11,603 nt of DNA from an uncultured Anaerolineaceae bacterium (lineage in GTDB: Bacteria > Chloroflexota > Anaerolineae > Promineifilales > Promineifilaceae): NCBI GenBank assembly GCA_937967805.1, contig CALBTC010000164.1, forward strand, positions 1 through 11,603, read 5' to 3'. The position numbers and the translations under genes are program-made. The notes under the pieces are model-generated. The model saw only the letters and a program-made list of their open reading frames with translations. It was not told the origin of the DNA and made no database searches. Below are positions 1 through 7,420 of the stretch, piece after piece; within the stretch, counting starts at the first letter, position 1; each line of letters opens with the position of its first letter.

Positions 1-233
1 ATGCCAGGATTGACTTGGCCCTTTACAATTATTTATGAGTTTGGCAAAGCCCTGGGTTAAAAATCACCTCCACAGCCTGCTGTACAGTCGATTAGTACCG
101 CAGTTTCAAAGAACATACAATGGCTTCTATCTGCTGGTAAGAACGGACTATGGTAGAAATACGGCCGTTCTCTATACAATGGCTCCACGGTTCTTCAACC
201 AAACTTTCATGAAGATATGGACAAGGAAGTAAT
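1..233. other. Upstream region with no supported gene
   Basis: I see no convincing complete gene here. A reading frame from base 1 runs 19 codons to a TAA at 58-60 and could be the tail of a gene that starts outside the window. A 65-codon frame at 35-232 resembles nothing I know and ends against the cpaF ribosome-binding site, so I treat it as chance. One ACGGCCGT octamer lies at 161-168. A TTGACT hexamer at 10-15 is not followed by a good -10 box. Confidence 0.4.
223..229 (+). promoter_or_regulatory. Shine-Dalgarno site of cpaF
   Basis: AAGGAAG lies 4 nt before the ATG at 234 and decides that start. It contrasts with the next genes (1681, 3100), which have no such site. Confidence 0.6.
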
Positions 234-1562
234 ATGGAAACAGCAAAAAACGGGGTTGCCAGCAATACCTCAGATAAAAATTTGGACAGTACACGCCTTT
301 GGTTGGCACAAAAGATTGAGGCCTCTCTCCCCAAAACCCTCACCCTGGATCGCACGCCGCAAACCATTAAGCTGATCCAGGAACGGTACCAGCTCGCCCG
401 GCAGCACGCCAAGCTCAACATCGCCCCGGCCGATGAAAAGCAATTTTTTGAAGATCTGCTGGATGAGATTTTAGGCTTTGGCCCACTGGAGCGAATTCTG
501 AGCGATGAAACTGTCACCGAAGTGATGGTGAACCGGGCAGACTTGGTTTATATCGAGCAAAAAGGCCGTCTCACTGAATCCGGCATCACCTTTGTCGATG
601 ATGCTCACGTGGAGCGCGTCATTCGCAAAATCATTGAGCCGCTGGGCCGGTACGTGGGCAAAGATTCGCCGCTGGTGGATGCCCGCCTGCCCGATGGCTC
701 CCGCGTGAATGCCGTCGTCTCTCCCTGTGCCATCGACGGTCCCAACATCACCATCCGTAAATTTTCGCGCAATCCCTTTGGCATTCAGGATTTAATCAAC
801 TTTGGCAGCCTGAACGAAGATATGGCCAAGTTCTTGGAAGCGTGTGTCAAAGCCAAGCTTAATATTGTGGTTTCCGGCGGAACTGGCTCTGGTAAAACGA
901 CGCTGCTCAACGTGCTCTCCAGCTTCATTCCCGATGGGGATCGCATTGTCACCATTGAGGATGCGGCCGAATTAAGCCTGCTGCAGCGGCACGTGGTGCG
1001 TTTGGAAACTAAAAAGCCTTCCAAAGCCGGCGACAGCGAAGTGACAATTCGTGACCTGGTCATCAACTCGCTGCGTATGCGACCAGAGCGTATTGTCGTT
1101 GGTGAATGTCGCGGCGGCGAAGCGCTGGACATGCTGCAAGCGATGAACACCGGCCATGATGGCAGCCTGACCACGATTCATGCCAACAATCCGCGCGATA
1201 CCATTTCCCGCCTGGAAACATTGGTGCTGATGGCCGGAATGGATCTGCCGCTTTCTGTGGTGCGCAAGCAGATTGTTTCGGCCGTGGACCTGATTGTGCA
1301 GCAGGCCCGTCTGCGCGACGGCAGCCGTAAGGTCACCAACATCACCGAAATCACCGGCATGGAAGGTGAGGTGGTGGTGATGCAAGACATCTTCAAGTTT
1401 GATGAGCAGGGTGAAGACACGGAAGGCAAAGTGCTGGGCGATTTTGCGCCGGGCGGGATGCGGCCGAACTGTGAAGAACGCCTGCGCAACTATGGCTTCA
1501 ATTTGCCCGCAACGATGTTCATGGGCAATCGTAACGGCAGCCTGAGCCGACGAATGCGCTAA
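234..1562 (+). CDS. cpaF: CpaF/TadA-type secretion system ATPase
   Basis: This 442-residue protein is a PulE/VirB11-superfamily hexameric ATPase that powers assembly of Flp/Tad pili or related type II/IV secretion machines at the inner face of the membrane. The N-terminal domain (about 1-190) ends in the family-typical [11 protein letters not shown] stretch. The ATPase core shows Walker A GGTGSGKT at 215-222 (K221), the Asp box RIVTIED at 237-243, Walker B RIVVGE ending at E291, and the His box with H308 and H316 in the [15 protein letters not shown] segment. Length is normal and the C-terminus ([11 protein letters not shown]) is family-like. A Shine-Dalgarno site AAGGAAG precedes the ATG. 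A terminator follows immediately, so no tadB or tadC partner is cotranscribed downstream; partners would be upstream of the window or elsewhere. Family is certain. Exact role (pilus versus secretion) is inferred. Confidence 0.93.
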   Translation: METAKNGVASNTSDKNLDSTRLWLAQKIEASLPKTLTLDRTPQTIKLIQERYQLARQHAKLNIAPADEKQFFEDLLDEILGFGPLERILSDETVTEVMVNRADLVYIEQKGRLTESGITFVDDAHVERVIRKIIEPLGRYVGKDSPLVDARLPDGSRVNAVVSPCAIDGPNITIRKFSRNPFGIQDLINFGSLNEDMAKFLEACVKAKLNIVVSGGTGSGKTTLLNVLSSFIPDGDRIVTIEDAAELSLLQRHVVRLETKKPSKAGDSEVTIRDLVINSLRMRPERIVVGECRGGEALDMLQAMNTGHDGSLTTIHANNPRDTISRLETLVLMAGMDLPLSVVRKQIVSAVDLIVQQARLRDGSRKVTNITEITGMEGEVVVMQDIFKFDEQGEDTEGKVLGDFAPGGMRPNCEERLRNYGFNLPATMFMGNRNGSLSRRMR

Positions 1563-1595
1563 ATTTTTTAACCAAAGATCAAATTAAGTTTACCC

Positions 1596-1642
1596 AGACC
1601 TGGCAGATTTTCCTCCCCCAAGCTGCCAGGTCTTTTCTCTTC
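1596..1642 (+). terminator. Rho-independent terminator after cpaF
   Basis: A perfect 11-bp stem (AGACCTGGCAG at 1596-1606 pairing with CTGCCAGGTCT at 1623-1633) encloses a 16-nt pyrimidine-rich loop and is followed by a T-rich tail (TTTTCTCTTCTTCT). It separates cpaF from mtaB. Confidence 0.85.
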
Positions 1643-1668
1643 TTCTCGCACCACATTCCCGCCTGCGT

Positions 1669-1674
1669 TAAAAT
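1669..1674 (+). promoter_or_regulatory. Probable -10 box of a leaderless mtaB promoter
   Basis: TAAAAT ends 6 nt before the mtaB ATG, so transcription would begin at or next to the start codon. No Shine-Dalgarno sequence is present. The -35 region is poor (no good TTGACA match 16-19 nt upstream). Confidence 0.5.
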
Positions 1675-1680
1675 GGACAC

Positions 1681-2979
1681 ATGAAAGTTTTCCTGAACAG
1701 CATTGGCTGTCGCCTGAACCAAAGCGAAATTGAAACGATGGCTCGCCAGCTGCTTGCAGCGGGTCATGAGATTGTGACGGACACAGCCGAAGCCGACAAA
1801 GTTATCATCAACACCTGCGCCGTCACTTCAGAAGCCGCCCGCGACGCGCGCAGCCAAACCCGCCGCATCCATCGCGATAACCCTCACGCCGAAATTGTGC
1901 TTACTGGCTGCTACGCCACCATTGCCCCCAATGAGCTAGGTAAAGTGCAGGGAGCCGGACGTGTGGTCATCAATCAGCAAAAGGCCCGGCTGGTGCAAAT
2001 GCTGGACCCCAAAGCGCGCATCGAGCTGCCTGTGTTTGACCAGGAGCCGGTGCTGCGTGAATTTTTGGCGGGCAGCATGGGAGCCAACACCCGCGCCTTC
2101 ATCAAGGTGCAGGACGGCTGCGACAACAAATGCACCTTTTGCGTCACTACCGTGGCGCGTGGCGCGGGGCAAAGCCGTCATCTGGGTGATGTGGTGGCCG
2201 AGATTCAGGCGTTGGCCGCGGCTGGTTACCAGGAAGCGGTGCTGACCGGCGTGCACCTGGGCAGCTACGGCCACGATTTTGGTAACGAGGCCGGACTGTA
2301 CGATCTGGTGCAGGCCATTTTGCAGCACACCGACATTCCCCGGCTGCGCCTCTCTTCGCTGGAGCCGTGGGATTTAGCGCCGGACTTCTTTACGCTGTGG
2401 CAAAATCCGCGCCTGCTGCCTCACCTGCACATGCCGCTGCAATCCGGCAGCGACAAGATTCTTAAGCGCATGGCCCGCCGCACCAGCCGCGCCAGCTTCC
2501 GCGAGTTAGCCGAAGCCGCCCGCAGCCACATCCCCGACCTGAACCTGAGCACAGACGTCATTGTCGGCTTCCCCGGCGAAACGGAGAAAGATTTTGCCGA
2601 CAGCCTGGAATTTGTGGAAGAAATCAACTTTGCCCGGCTGCATGTATTTAGCTACAGCCCACGGCCGGGAACGGCCGCTTCCCAATTCCCCCACCAAGTT
2701 CACGGCAAGGTCAAAAAAGAGCGCACCCGCCGCATGATCAAGCTGGGCAAAAAGCTCAGTCACAATTTTCACCAGCAGTTTGTGGGCCAAACGCTCAACG
2801 TGCTGTGGGAAAGCACCATCGGCGCCGACAACGGCGGCCTGCGCTGGGTGGGCTACACCGACAACTACATTCGCGTCCAGGCCCACGGCCCGGCCGACAT
2901 GTTCAACCGCATCACGCCAACGGAAATTGTTGAGGCCACGTCGGATGCGGTTTCGGGGGTAGTAAAAAGTGATAAGTGA
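1681..2979 (+). CDS. mtaB: MtaB-type tRNA t6A37 methylthiotransferase
   Basis: This 432-residue radical SAM enzyme belongs to the MiaB/MtaB methylthiotransferase family. MtaB adds a methylthio group to N6-threonylcarbamoyladenosine at position 37 of ANN-decoding tRNAs. The N-terminal UPF0004 domain carries the three cluster cysteines C10 (SIGCRLNQ), C46 (NTCAVT) and C77 (TGCYA). The radical SAM CxxxCxxC motif is C147, C151, C154 in DGCDNKCTFC. ETVLTGVHLGSYG-like sequence (AVLTGVHLGSYGHDF) points to MtaB rather than MiaB or RimO. A TRAM RNA-binding domain occupies about 368-425. The usual proline after the third cysteine is replaced (CVTTVARG). The gene appears leaderless. Its last codons (VVKSDK) and stop lie in an AAGTGA-type repeat tract, so the original C-terminus may have been slightly altered. 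Confidence 0.92.
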   Translation: MKVFLNSIGCRLNQSEIETMARQLLAAGHEIVTDTAEADKVIINTCAVTSEAARDARSQTRRIHRDNPHAEIVLTGCYATIAPNELGKVQGAGRVVINQQKARLVQMLDPKARIELPVFDQEPVLREFLAGSMGANTRAFIKVQDGCDNKCTFCVTTVARGAGQSRHLGDVVAEIQALAAAGYQEAVLTGVHLGSYGHDFGNEAGLYDLVQAILQHTDIPRLRLSSLEPWDLAPDFFTLWQNPRLLPHLHMPLQSGSDKILKRMARRTSRASFRELAEAARSHIPDLNLSTDVIVGFPGETEKDFADSLEFVEEINFARLHVFSYSPRPGTAASQFPHQVHGKVKKERTRRMIKLGKKLSHNFHQQFVGQTLNVLWESTIGADNGGLRWVGYTDNYIRVQAHGPADMFNRITPTEIVEATSDAVSGVVKSDK

Positions 2980-2983
2980 AAAG
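2959..2983 (+). repeat. AAGTGA-type short repeat tract
   Basis: The stretch runs as overlapping copies of AAAAGTG / ATAAGTG / AAAAGTG across the 3' end of mtaB and supplies its TGA. It resembles the short tandem heptamer repeats common between genes in cyanobacteria and Chloroflexota. Compare the tracts at 7421-7466 and 7665-7705, which have different units. Confidence 0.5.
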
Positions 2984-3064
2984 TGTTTGGGCAACGGTCG
3001 AAGATAACGCAACCTCTATCCGAAAATGAGGTGTCAAAGAGCCAAAAACCTGAATCCCCTGCTT

Positions 3065-3094
3065 TTGACAAAGCATTCATTTCAGGCAAACTAT
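3065..3094 (+). promoter_or_regulatory. Promoter of the antitoxin-like gene at 3100
   Basis: A perfect TTGACA (3065-3070), an 18-bp spacer and a weak -10 AACTAT (3089-3094) end 5 nt before the ATG at 3100. No Shine-Dalgarno is present, so the transcript would be leaderless. This supports the start at 3100 over an earlier in-frame GTG at 2983. Confidence 0.5.
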
Positions 3095-3099
3095 TTCCT

Positions 3100-3318
3100 A
3101 TGGAAAAGATCACGCTTTCTGCTGACAAAAACCTCATACAACAAGCACGCCAACGCGCTGCCCGCGAGAATCGCTCACTTGATGAGCTAATTCAGGATTG
3201 GCTAGCACAATATGTAGAGGGAGCTCACGCCGCCCAAAAATACATGGAACTTATGGCACAGCTAGATCACGTTCATGCTACTAGTCCTTATGTGCGGGAT
3301 GAGACAAATGAACGTTAA
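3100..3318 (+). CDS. Ribbon-helix-helix antitoxin-like protein
   Basis: This 72-residue protein has the ribbon-helix-helix pattern of VapB/CopG-type antitoxins. A short strand (KITLSADKNL) is followed by helix (IQQARQRAARENR), then SLDELIQDWLAQYV. Such proteins bind DNA as dimers through the strand and neutralise a cognate toxin through the C-terminal tail. The tail ending RDETNER resembles antitoxins whose partner is usually a PIN-domain VapC toxin. No PIN gene follows; instead a HEPN gene begins about 30 nt downstream. An ATG at 3308 overlaps the stop in the way vapC starts often do, but its frame closes after 17 codons. I chose the ATG at 3100 because the domain starts there and a promoter abuts it. 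The upstream extension from a GTG at 2983 has no recognisable content. Confidence 0.7.
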   Translation: MEKITLSADKNLIQQARQRAARENRSLDELIQDWLAQYVEGAHAAQKYMELMAQLDHVHATSPYVRDETNER

Positions 3319-3361
3319 CTCTGACTCTGTTTATCGAGGTGTTTACCGTGGAAAAGTTTAA
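3308..3361 (+). pseudogene. Possible vestige of a toxin (vapC-like) start
   Basis: An ATG overlaps the last codons of the antitoxin-like gene and opens a 17-codon frame beginning MNVNSDSVY. VapC toxins commonly begin with a hydrophobic strand and then an acidic D-T/S-N-V motif; here only D6-S7 matches. The position is right for a second gene of a vapBC pair, but the sequence is too short to prove homology. It may be chance. Confidence 0.2.
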
Positions 3362-4079
3362 TGAGGAAAGTGCCCAAAATTTTTTCCAAATTCTTGACGT
3401 GCTTACAGAAAACACTACGAGGATAGGTGCTGTGGCTGAGGCCACATCTTCAGTGATGCAACAAGGAAACGCCGAAAACAAGGAAAGTGCCTTGATTTTT
3501 GGAGCAGAAGTTTATCGCTTAATAGTAGTCTATACTCATGCTATGCTGGAATATACCCTCCGCGAGATTACTAGAAATTCTTTAAAGTACAATTTGAACT
3601 TGGAATTGCCAACGCACTTCAATTTCGTTGGTACTAATTCTCCCAAGATTTCACTGAAAGAACTGAGGATTAATTACAGTGGGTGGGGAGTTGACGATAT
3701 TATATTAAGATCAATAGATTCTCAGCTTGACTCAATATCTTTTAGCTCCACCACAGATATAGTAAATCATCTGAAAGCAGCTGGTCATCAAACTCCCAAA
3801 AAAATTCGTGATACATATTTTCCAACAATTCAGGAACTGTGTATGCGGCGGCACCAAATTGTTCACAGAGCGGATATCAGCAAACAGGCAAAAGGGCAGA
3901 AGCCAGAAAGCATCGAACCTACTGAAGTAAGAAAATGGGTTGGTATGACAATAAGTTTTCTGTTTGAAGTGTTTAGGTTCTCGTTGCCAATTGCGTACAG
4001 ACCAAGATTAGATCCTATAATTGACAAGCAAATTGATCGGGTTTGGGACAGCTATAGACTAAAAAAATCTCGTGGTTAG
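3348..4079 (+). CDS. HEPN-domain protein (putative RNase, possible toxin)
   Basis: This protein is about 243 residues long and mostly helical. It carries RRHQIVHR at 167-174, which contains the HEPN catalytic-type motif Rx4H (R168 to H173), preceded by a long helical region with LIVVYTHAMLEYTLREI. The layout resembles RiboL-PSP/MAE_28990-type HEPN proteins, many of which are RNases of toxin or phage-defence systems. I chose GTG at 3348 because GAGGTG at 3336-3341 makes a Shine-Dalgarno site; GTG at 3339 is an alternative. The gene is strikingly A+T-rich (33% G+C in 3661-3720, against 70% in 4141-4200 of the neighbouring elp3), which suggests recent transfer. It follows an antitoxin-like gene by 29 nt. 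Its stop overlaps the convergent elp3 stop. Activity and pairing are inferred. Confidence 0.6.
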   Translation: MEKFNEESAQNFFQILDVLTENTTRIGAVAEATSSVMQQGNAENKESALIFGAEVYRLIVVYTHAMLEYTLREITRNSLKYNLNLELPTHFNFVGTNSPKISLKELRINYSGWGVDDIILRSIDSQLDSISFSSTTDIVNHLKAAGHQTPKKIRDTYFPTIQELCMRRHQIVHRADISKQAKGQKPESIEPTEVRKWVGMTISFLFEVFRFSLPIAYRPRLDPIIDKQIDRVWDSYRLKKSRG

Positions 4080-5749
4080 TGCAAATCGGCCGTCATGTAT
4101 AGGCCATCCATCTGAAAGCCGTGGTATTTGGCGTAATATTCGCGCGTGCCGATGGCGCTGATAACGGCGATACGGCCGTAGCCCGCCTCCCGTGCCATCT
4201 CTTTCGCCTTGTCGATTAGCTCCGATCCCAGCCCCATGTGCTGCGCCTCGCCGCTGCTGTCTTCGCCCAGGTTGAGCGCCGGGCCGTAGACATGCACCTC
4301 GCGAATCATGGCGTGATTTTCCAGCTCCGGCAGCGGGTGGGGCGCGTTCCGGTTCGGCAGCGAGAGCCGCAAGAAGCCGGCCAGCATGTCATCGTCTGTC
4401 TCAAAGCTGAGGAAATGTTCAATGGTCGCGTCTGTCTCGTACGTTTCGATGCGCAGATCGACGTCTTCACGCTGGACCTTGTGCCGCCGCACCTCGCGGC
4501 AGCGGATGCATTGGCAGCGTAGGCCGCGGTCGGCCATGCGTTGCAGGGCGATCTGGCGCAGGTTGGCTTTTTTGTTGCCGGCCACGACGTTGGTCGTGGG
4601 GAAGTCGCGAATGACGCGGTTGAGCCGCACGTAGCGCGGCACCTGAACTTTGCAAGCCACCAGCAGTTCGGTGAGCGTTTCTTCATCGTAGGGATGGTAT
4701 TCGCCGCGCTGCCAGTATTCGTACAGTTCAGCGTTTTCAACCAACATGCAGGGGTAGAGCTTGAGTTCGTCGGGGCGAATGGCTTCATCCGCCCAAATCT
4801 TGCTAAAATCGGCCACGTCACTTTCCGGTGTAGCCCCCAACAGATTGGCCATCCAGTGGCCGTGAATCTTGAAACCGGCCAGCCGCAGCAGGCGGAAGGC
4901 ATCGCGGGTTGATTGCACGTCGTGGCCGCGATTGTTCAGCGCCAAAACCCGCTCATCCAAACTTTGGATGCCGACCTGCACTTTGGTCACGCCCAGATAG
5001 CGCAGCCAGCGCAGTTCGTCCACATCCACATGGTCCTGGCGTGTTTCCACCACCAGCCCCACGTTGCGGCGCGCGCCAACGGCATTTTTCTGCTGCGCTT
5101 CCACCAGGGTCTCGGAATCTTCCTCGTTCATGGCGTCCAGGCAGCGCTTGACAAACCATTCCTGGTAGTCGCGGCGGTAGCTGGACCAGGTGCCGCCCAA
5201 AATGAGCAGCTCGATCTTTTCGGCGGGATGGCCAATTTGCTCCAGGGCGCGAATGCGTGCGGCCGTTTGGGCATAAGGATCAAAACCGTGGCGCTCGGCG
5301 CGTTGGGCACCCGGCTCGTCATGCAGGTAGCTTTTGGGCATGCGCACGTCGGTGGGGCAAAAGATACATTTGCCGGGGCAGGGGTAGGGCTTGGTCAGCA
5401 CCGTTACCACCGTCACACCCGCCTGGCTGCGAATAGGTTTCATTTGCAGGTGGGTGCGCACCTCGGGGTCAAATTCGGCCCAGCCTGCTTCGCACAGCTC
5501 TTCGTACAGGCGAATGACGTTGCTTTTGGAGAGCCAGGGCAGGCCGCGGCGGGCATAGGTGCGCATGGTGTGCTGGTATTTTTTGGATGTGAGCGGCCGT
5601 TTGCGTAACAGCGCCTCGACCAACTCCAAAAACATCGGCTCCTGCCCATCTTCCAGCAGCACCGGCTCATTGCGCGACTGCCATTCAGCCACCTGCACCT
5701 GCACCTCTTTCGGCGGTATTAAAATATTCGGCGTTCGTTTTTTAGCCAT
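4076..5749 (-). CDS. elp3: Elp3 tRNA uridine-34 modification enzyme
   Basis: This 557-residue stand-alone Elp3 combines a radical SAM domain with a GNAT acetyltransferase domain. The family makes carboxymethyluridine at wobble position 34 of tRNA from acetyl-CoA and SAM. The radical SAM cysteines are C124, C128 and C131 in KPYPCPGKCIFCP, followed by the Elp3-typical PKSYLHDEPGAQRA and ELLILGGTWSSY segments. Zinc-type cysteines C412, C414 and C417 lie in RGLRCQCIRC. The GNAT domain (about 475-557) has the acetyl-CoA loop QHMGLG at 503-508 and ISAIGTREYYAKYHGF near 531-545. A member from Dehalococcoides (Chloroflexota) was the structural model for bacterial Elp3, from general knowledge. It reads as leaderless from its own promoter, 28 nt after the BrnT-antitoxin gene, so cotranscription from that operon is also possible. 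Confidence 0.94.
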   Translation of the reverse strand: MAKKRTPNILIPPKEVQVQVAEWQSRNEPVLLEDGQEPMFLELVEALLRKRPLTSKKYQHTMRTYARRGLPWLSKSNVIRLYEELCEAGWAEFDPEVRTHLQMKPIRSQAGVTVVTVLTKPYPCPGKCIFCPTDVRMPKSYLHDEPGAQRAERHGFDPYAQTAARIRALEQIGHPAEKIELLILGGTWSSYRRDYQEWFVKRCLDAMNEEDSETLVEAQQKNAVGARRNVGLVVETRQDHVDVDELRWLRYLGVTKVQVGIQSLDERVLALNNRGHDVQSTRDAFRLLRLAGFKIHGHWMANLLGATPESDVADFSKIWADEAIRPDELKLYPCMLVENAELYEYWQRGEYHPYDEETLTELLVACKVQVPRYVRLNRVIRDFPTTNVVAGNKKANLRQIALQRMADRGLRCQCIRCREVRRHKVQREDVDLRIETYETDATIEHFLSFETDDDMLAGFLRLSLPNRNAPHPLPELENHAMIREVHVYGPALNLGEDSSGEAQHMGLGSELIDKAKEMAREAGYGRIAVISAIGTREYYAKYHGFQMDGLYMTADLH

Positions 5750-5755
5750 AGGGTG

Positions 5756-5785
5756 ATATTAATCGAGGATACGAAAACTAGTCAG
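5756..5785 (-). promoter_or_regulatory. Leaderless promoter of elp3
   Basis: On the minus strand CTGACT (5785-5780), an 18-bp spacer and TAATAT (5761-5756) are followed 6 nt later by the elp3 ATG. There is no Shine-Dalgarno. The -35 box touches the TAG stop of the upstream antitoxin gene (5780-5778). Confidence 0.6.
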
Positions 5786-6017
5786 TTGCACTTGGATCGG
5801 GATGGGACAATTTGTTTTCGCGGGTGACGCGAATTAAAAATCGTAATGCCTCATTAACAGATTCAGAATCCGGGAACAGTTCCGCTACATCTGGTGCTAA
5901 CCGAATCAATTGTCCACCAAAATGGGTGCGCTCGGCTCCTACTTTTCTAATTCGTAGCTTTTTCAGATCATATTCCGAGCGAAGTTCATCTTCCATCTCG
6001 TTTTTAGCCTTCTTCAT
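5778..6017 (-). CDS. BrnT-associated antitoxin (RHH-like)
   Basis: This 79-residue protein sits directly behind the BrnT gene and overlaps its last 14 bases, a translationally coupled layout typical of type II toxin-antitoxin pairs. Its C-terminal half (GQLIRLAPDVAELFPDSES, then VNEALRFLIRVTREN) fits strand-helix-helix, as in MetJ/Arc-type antitoxins. The N-terminal part is charged (MEDELRSEYDLKKL). It is not a recognisable classical BrnA sequence, so I name it by position. I chose the ATG at 6017; the open frame extends to 6053 but that extension is only Arg/Lys-rich shadow of brnT. It probably represses its own operon. Confidence 0.72.
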   Translation of the reverse strand: MKKAKNEMEDELRSEYDLKKLRIRKVGAERTHFGGQLIRLAPDVAELFPDSESVNEALRFLIRVTRENKLSHPDPSATD

Positions 6018-6276
6018 ATGCCTCTTTTTCCTTGCGCGTCGCTTCTCGCGCACTAATCAACCGAACCTTTTGCCCACGTTCCGTATATGACACAATTAGT
6101 AACCGTTGCTGTTCAGATTCCCCTACGATGATGTGTCGATCCTCATCGTCTGAATGGTCTGGATCGTAAAAATCTAGGTAGAGTGGATCGGTGAAGACAG
6201 TTTTCGCTTCAGTGAAAGAAACCTTGTGCTTGGCAAGATTGCTCTCCGCCTTCTGTTCATCCCACTCAAACTCCAT
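6004..6276 (-). CDS. brnT: BrnT family toxin (RelE-fold RNase)
   Basis: This 90-residue protein belongs to the BrnT/DUF497 family, ribosome-independent or ribosome-linked RNA-cleaving toxins with a RelE-like fold that arrest translation. Family landmarks are in order: FEWDEQKAESNLAKHKVSF at the N-terminus, DPDHSDDEDRHIIVGES in the middle, and SYTERGQKVRLISAREAT near the C-terminus, ending in the usual EKEAYEE. Length is normal. It is the first gene of an operon with the antitoxin; toxin-first order is standard for brnTA. The promoter lies directly against the ATG, predicting a leaderless mRNA. Confidence 0.9.
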   Translation of the reverse strand: MEFEWDEQKAESNLAKHKVSFTEAKTVFTDPLYLDFYDPDHSDDEDRHIIVGESEQQRLLIVSYTERGQKVRLISAREATRKEKEAYEEG

Positions 6277-6283
6277 AAGAGCA

Positions 6284-6289
6284 AGTATA
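6284..6289 (-). promoter_or_regulatory. -10 box of the leaderless brnT promoter
   Basis: TATACT (6289-6284 on the minus strand) stands 7 nt before the brnT ATG. No Shine-Dalgarno is present. The -35 region has no good match to TTGACA. Confidence 0.55.
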
Positions 6290-6337
6290 ACATGAGAAAA
6301 GGTTTGGAGAATAACTGATTAGGAATTACACAGCTTC

Positions 6338-6351
6338 AAAACGGCCGTTTT
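6338..6351. repeat. 14-bp palindrome with ACGGCCGT core
   Basis: AAAACGGCCGTTTT is a perfect 14-bp palindrome between the oxidoreductase stop and the brnT promoter. It is the longest of eight ACGGCCGT sites in the window. It lacks a loop and a useful tail, so I do not call it a terminator. Confidence 0.5.
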
Positions 6352-6367
6352 TATTACCCTCAGATGT

Positions 6368-7408
6368 TCATTTTAACTCGTCTACCAATTCTACCATCGT
6401 GTGCAAGGTGTCTACATCGAAGACGGTGAGGTTCATGGTGGTGACGGGGGAATTGAGCCAGAGCGACAACCGCTCTTTTACTCGCTCGCGGGGGCCAACC
6501 AGGGCCACATCGTCAATCAGATTGCCAGGAACTTTCATCATCGCCGCACCTTTGTCGCCGGCCAGGTACAGATCCTGAATTTCGGCGGCTTCTGCTTCAT
6601 AGCCGTAGCGCCCGGCAAGGTCGGTGTAGAAGTTTTTACCTTTGGCTCCCATGCCGCCAATGTACAGTGCCAACATCGGGCGCAGCATATTGTAAGCTAC
6701 ATCGACATCATCGTTAATGACCACCGAAACGGTCGGTGCAATGTCAAAACTGGCAATGCTTTTTCCGTTTCCCGCTTTGGCAAAACCGGCTTCGATGTGC
6801 GGCTTGTAGATTTCATCGTATTTGGTAGGAGAGAAGAAGATGGGCAGCCAGCCGTCGGCGATTTCAGCAGTGAGCTCGACGTTTTGCGGGCCGATGGCCG
6901 CCAGGTAGATGGGGATGTTTGGCTGGGCTTCCAACGTGCTTTTGAGCGGCTTGCCCAGGCCGGTGGCATCGTCGCCTGTGTAGGGAATCTGGTACAGCTT
7001 GCCGTCATAGGTGACGGGGGCTTCGCGCTTAAAAATGGCGCGGACGATGTCGACGTATTCGCGCGAGCGAGTGAGCGGCCGTTTGTAACTCTCACCATGC
7101 CACCCTTCCACCACCTGCGGCCCGGACAGCCCTAAACCCATGAGGAAACGGCCGTTACTCAACTGGTTCATCGTCATCGCCGTCATGGCCGCGTTGGCCG
7201 GCGTACGGCCCGGCATCTGCATGATGGCCGTGCCCAGCTTGATGTTTTGCGTTTGCGCCCCCAGCCAGGCCAGCGGCGAGACGGCATCTGAGCCGTACGC
7301 TTCGGCCGTCCAGACGGCGTACACGCCCAAACGATCGGCCTCTTTGACCAATTCAACGGGCAGCTCAATCTTCCGCCCGGCATAGCCCAACATAATTCCT
7401 AAACGCAT
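6368..7408 (-). CDS. LLM-class flavin/F420-dependent oxidoreductase
   Basis: This 346-residue protein has the bacterial luciferase-like (LLM) TIM-barrel fold, whose members oxidise or reduce substrates with FMN or coenzyme F420. The start [12 protein letters not shown], the [20 protein letters not shown] segment (24-42), [19 protein letters not shown] (59-77) and [20 protein letters not shown] (86-105) are typical of the F420-dependent subfamily. The C-terminal region ([11 protein letters not shown], then [11 protein letters not shown]) completes the barrel. Length is normal. A good Shine-Dalgarno (GGAGGG) lies 6 nt before the ATG. The substrate cannot be read from sequence. It lies just downstream of a decayed merR gene on the same strand, which may once have controlled it. 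Confidence 0.9.
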   Translation of the reverse strand: MRLGIMLGYAGRKIELPVELVKEADRLGVYAVWTAEAYGSDAVSPLAWLGAQTQNIKLGTAIMQMPGRTPANAAMTAMTMNQLSNGRFLMGLGLSGPQVVEGWHGESYKRPLTRSREYVDIVRAIFKREAPVTYDGKLYQIPYTGDDATGLGKPLKSTLEAQPNIPIYLAAIGPQNVELTAEIADGWLPIFFSPTKYDEIYKPHIEAGFAKAGNGKSIASFDIAPTVSVVINDDVDVAYNMLRPMLALYIGGMGAKGKNFYTDLAGRYGYEAEAAEIQDLYLAGDKGAAMMKVPGNLIDDVALVGPRERVKERLSLWLNSPVTTMNLTVFDVDTLHTMVELVDELK

Positions 7409-7420
7409 GATAGCCCTCCG

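Noticed and set aside
35..232. 65-codon plus-strand frame before cpaF
   Set aside because: No recognisable domain, no Shine-Dalgarno, and it ends against the cpaF ribosome-binding site.
2983..3099. GTG-started N-terminal extension of the RHH protein
   Set aside because: It has no domain content, and a TTGACA promoter abuts the internal ATG at 3100.
4913..5608. 231-codon plus-strand frame opposite elp3
   Set aside because: It is antisense shadow of a G+C-rich conserved gene; its His/Ala-rich translation resembles no family.
6338..6351. AAAACGGCCGTTTT as a terminator for the oxidoreductase
   Set aside because: A loopless palindrome with a weak A-T stem is a poor terminator; the same core recurs inside coding genes.
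6401..7135. 244-codon plus-strand frame opposite the oxidoreductase
   Set aside because: It is a shadow of the LLM gene, which carries all the conserved motifs.
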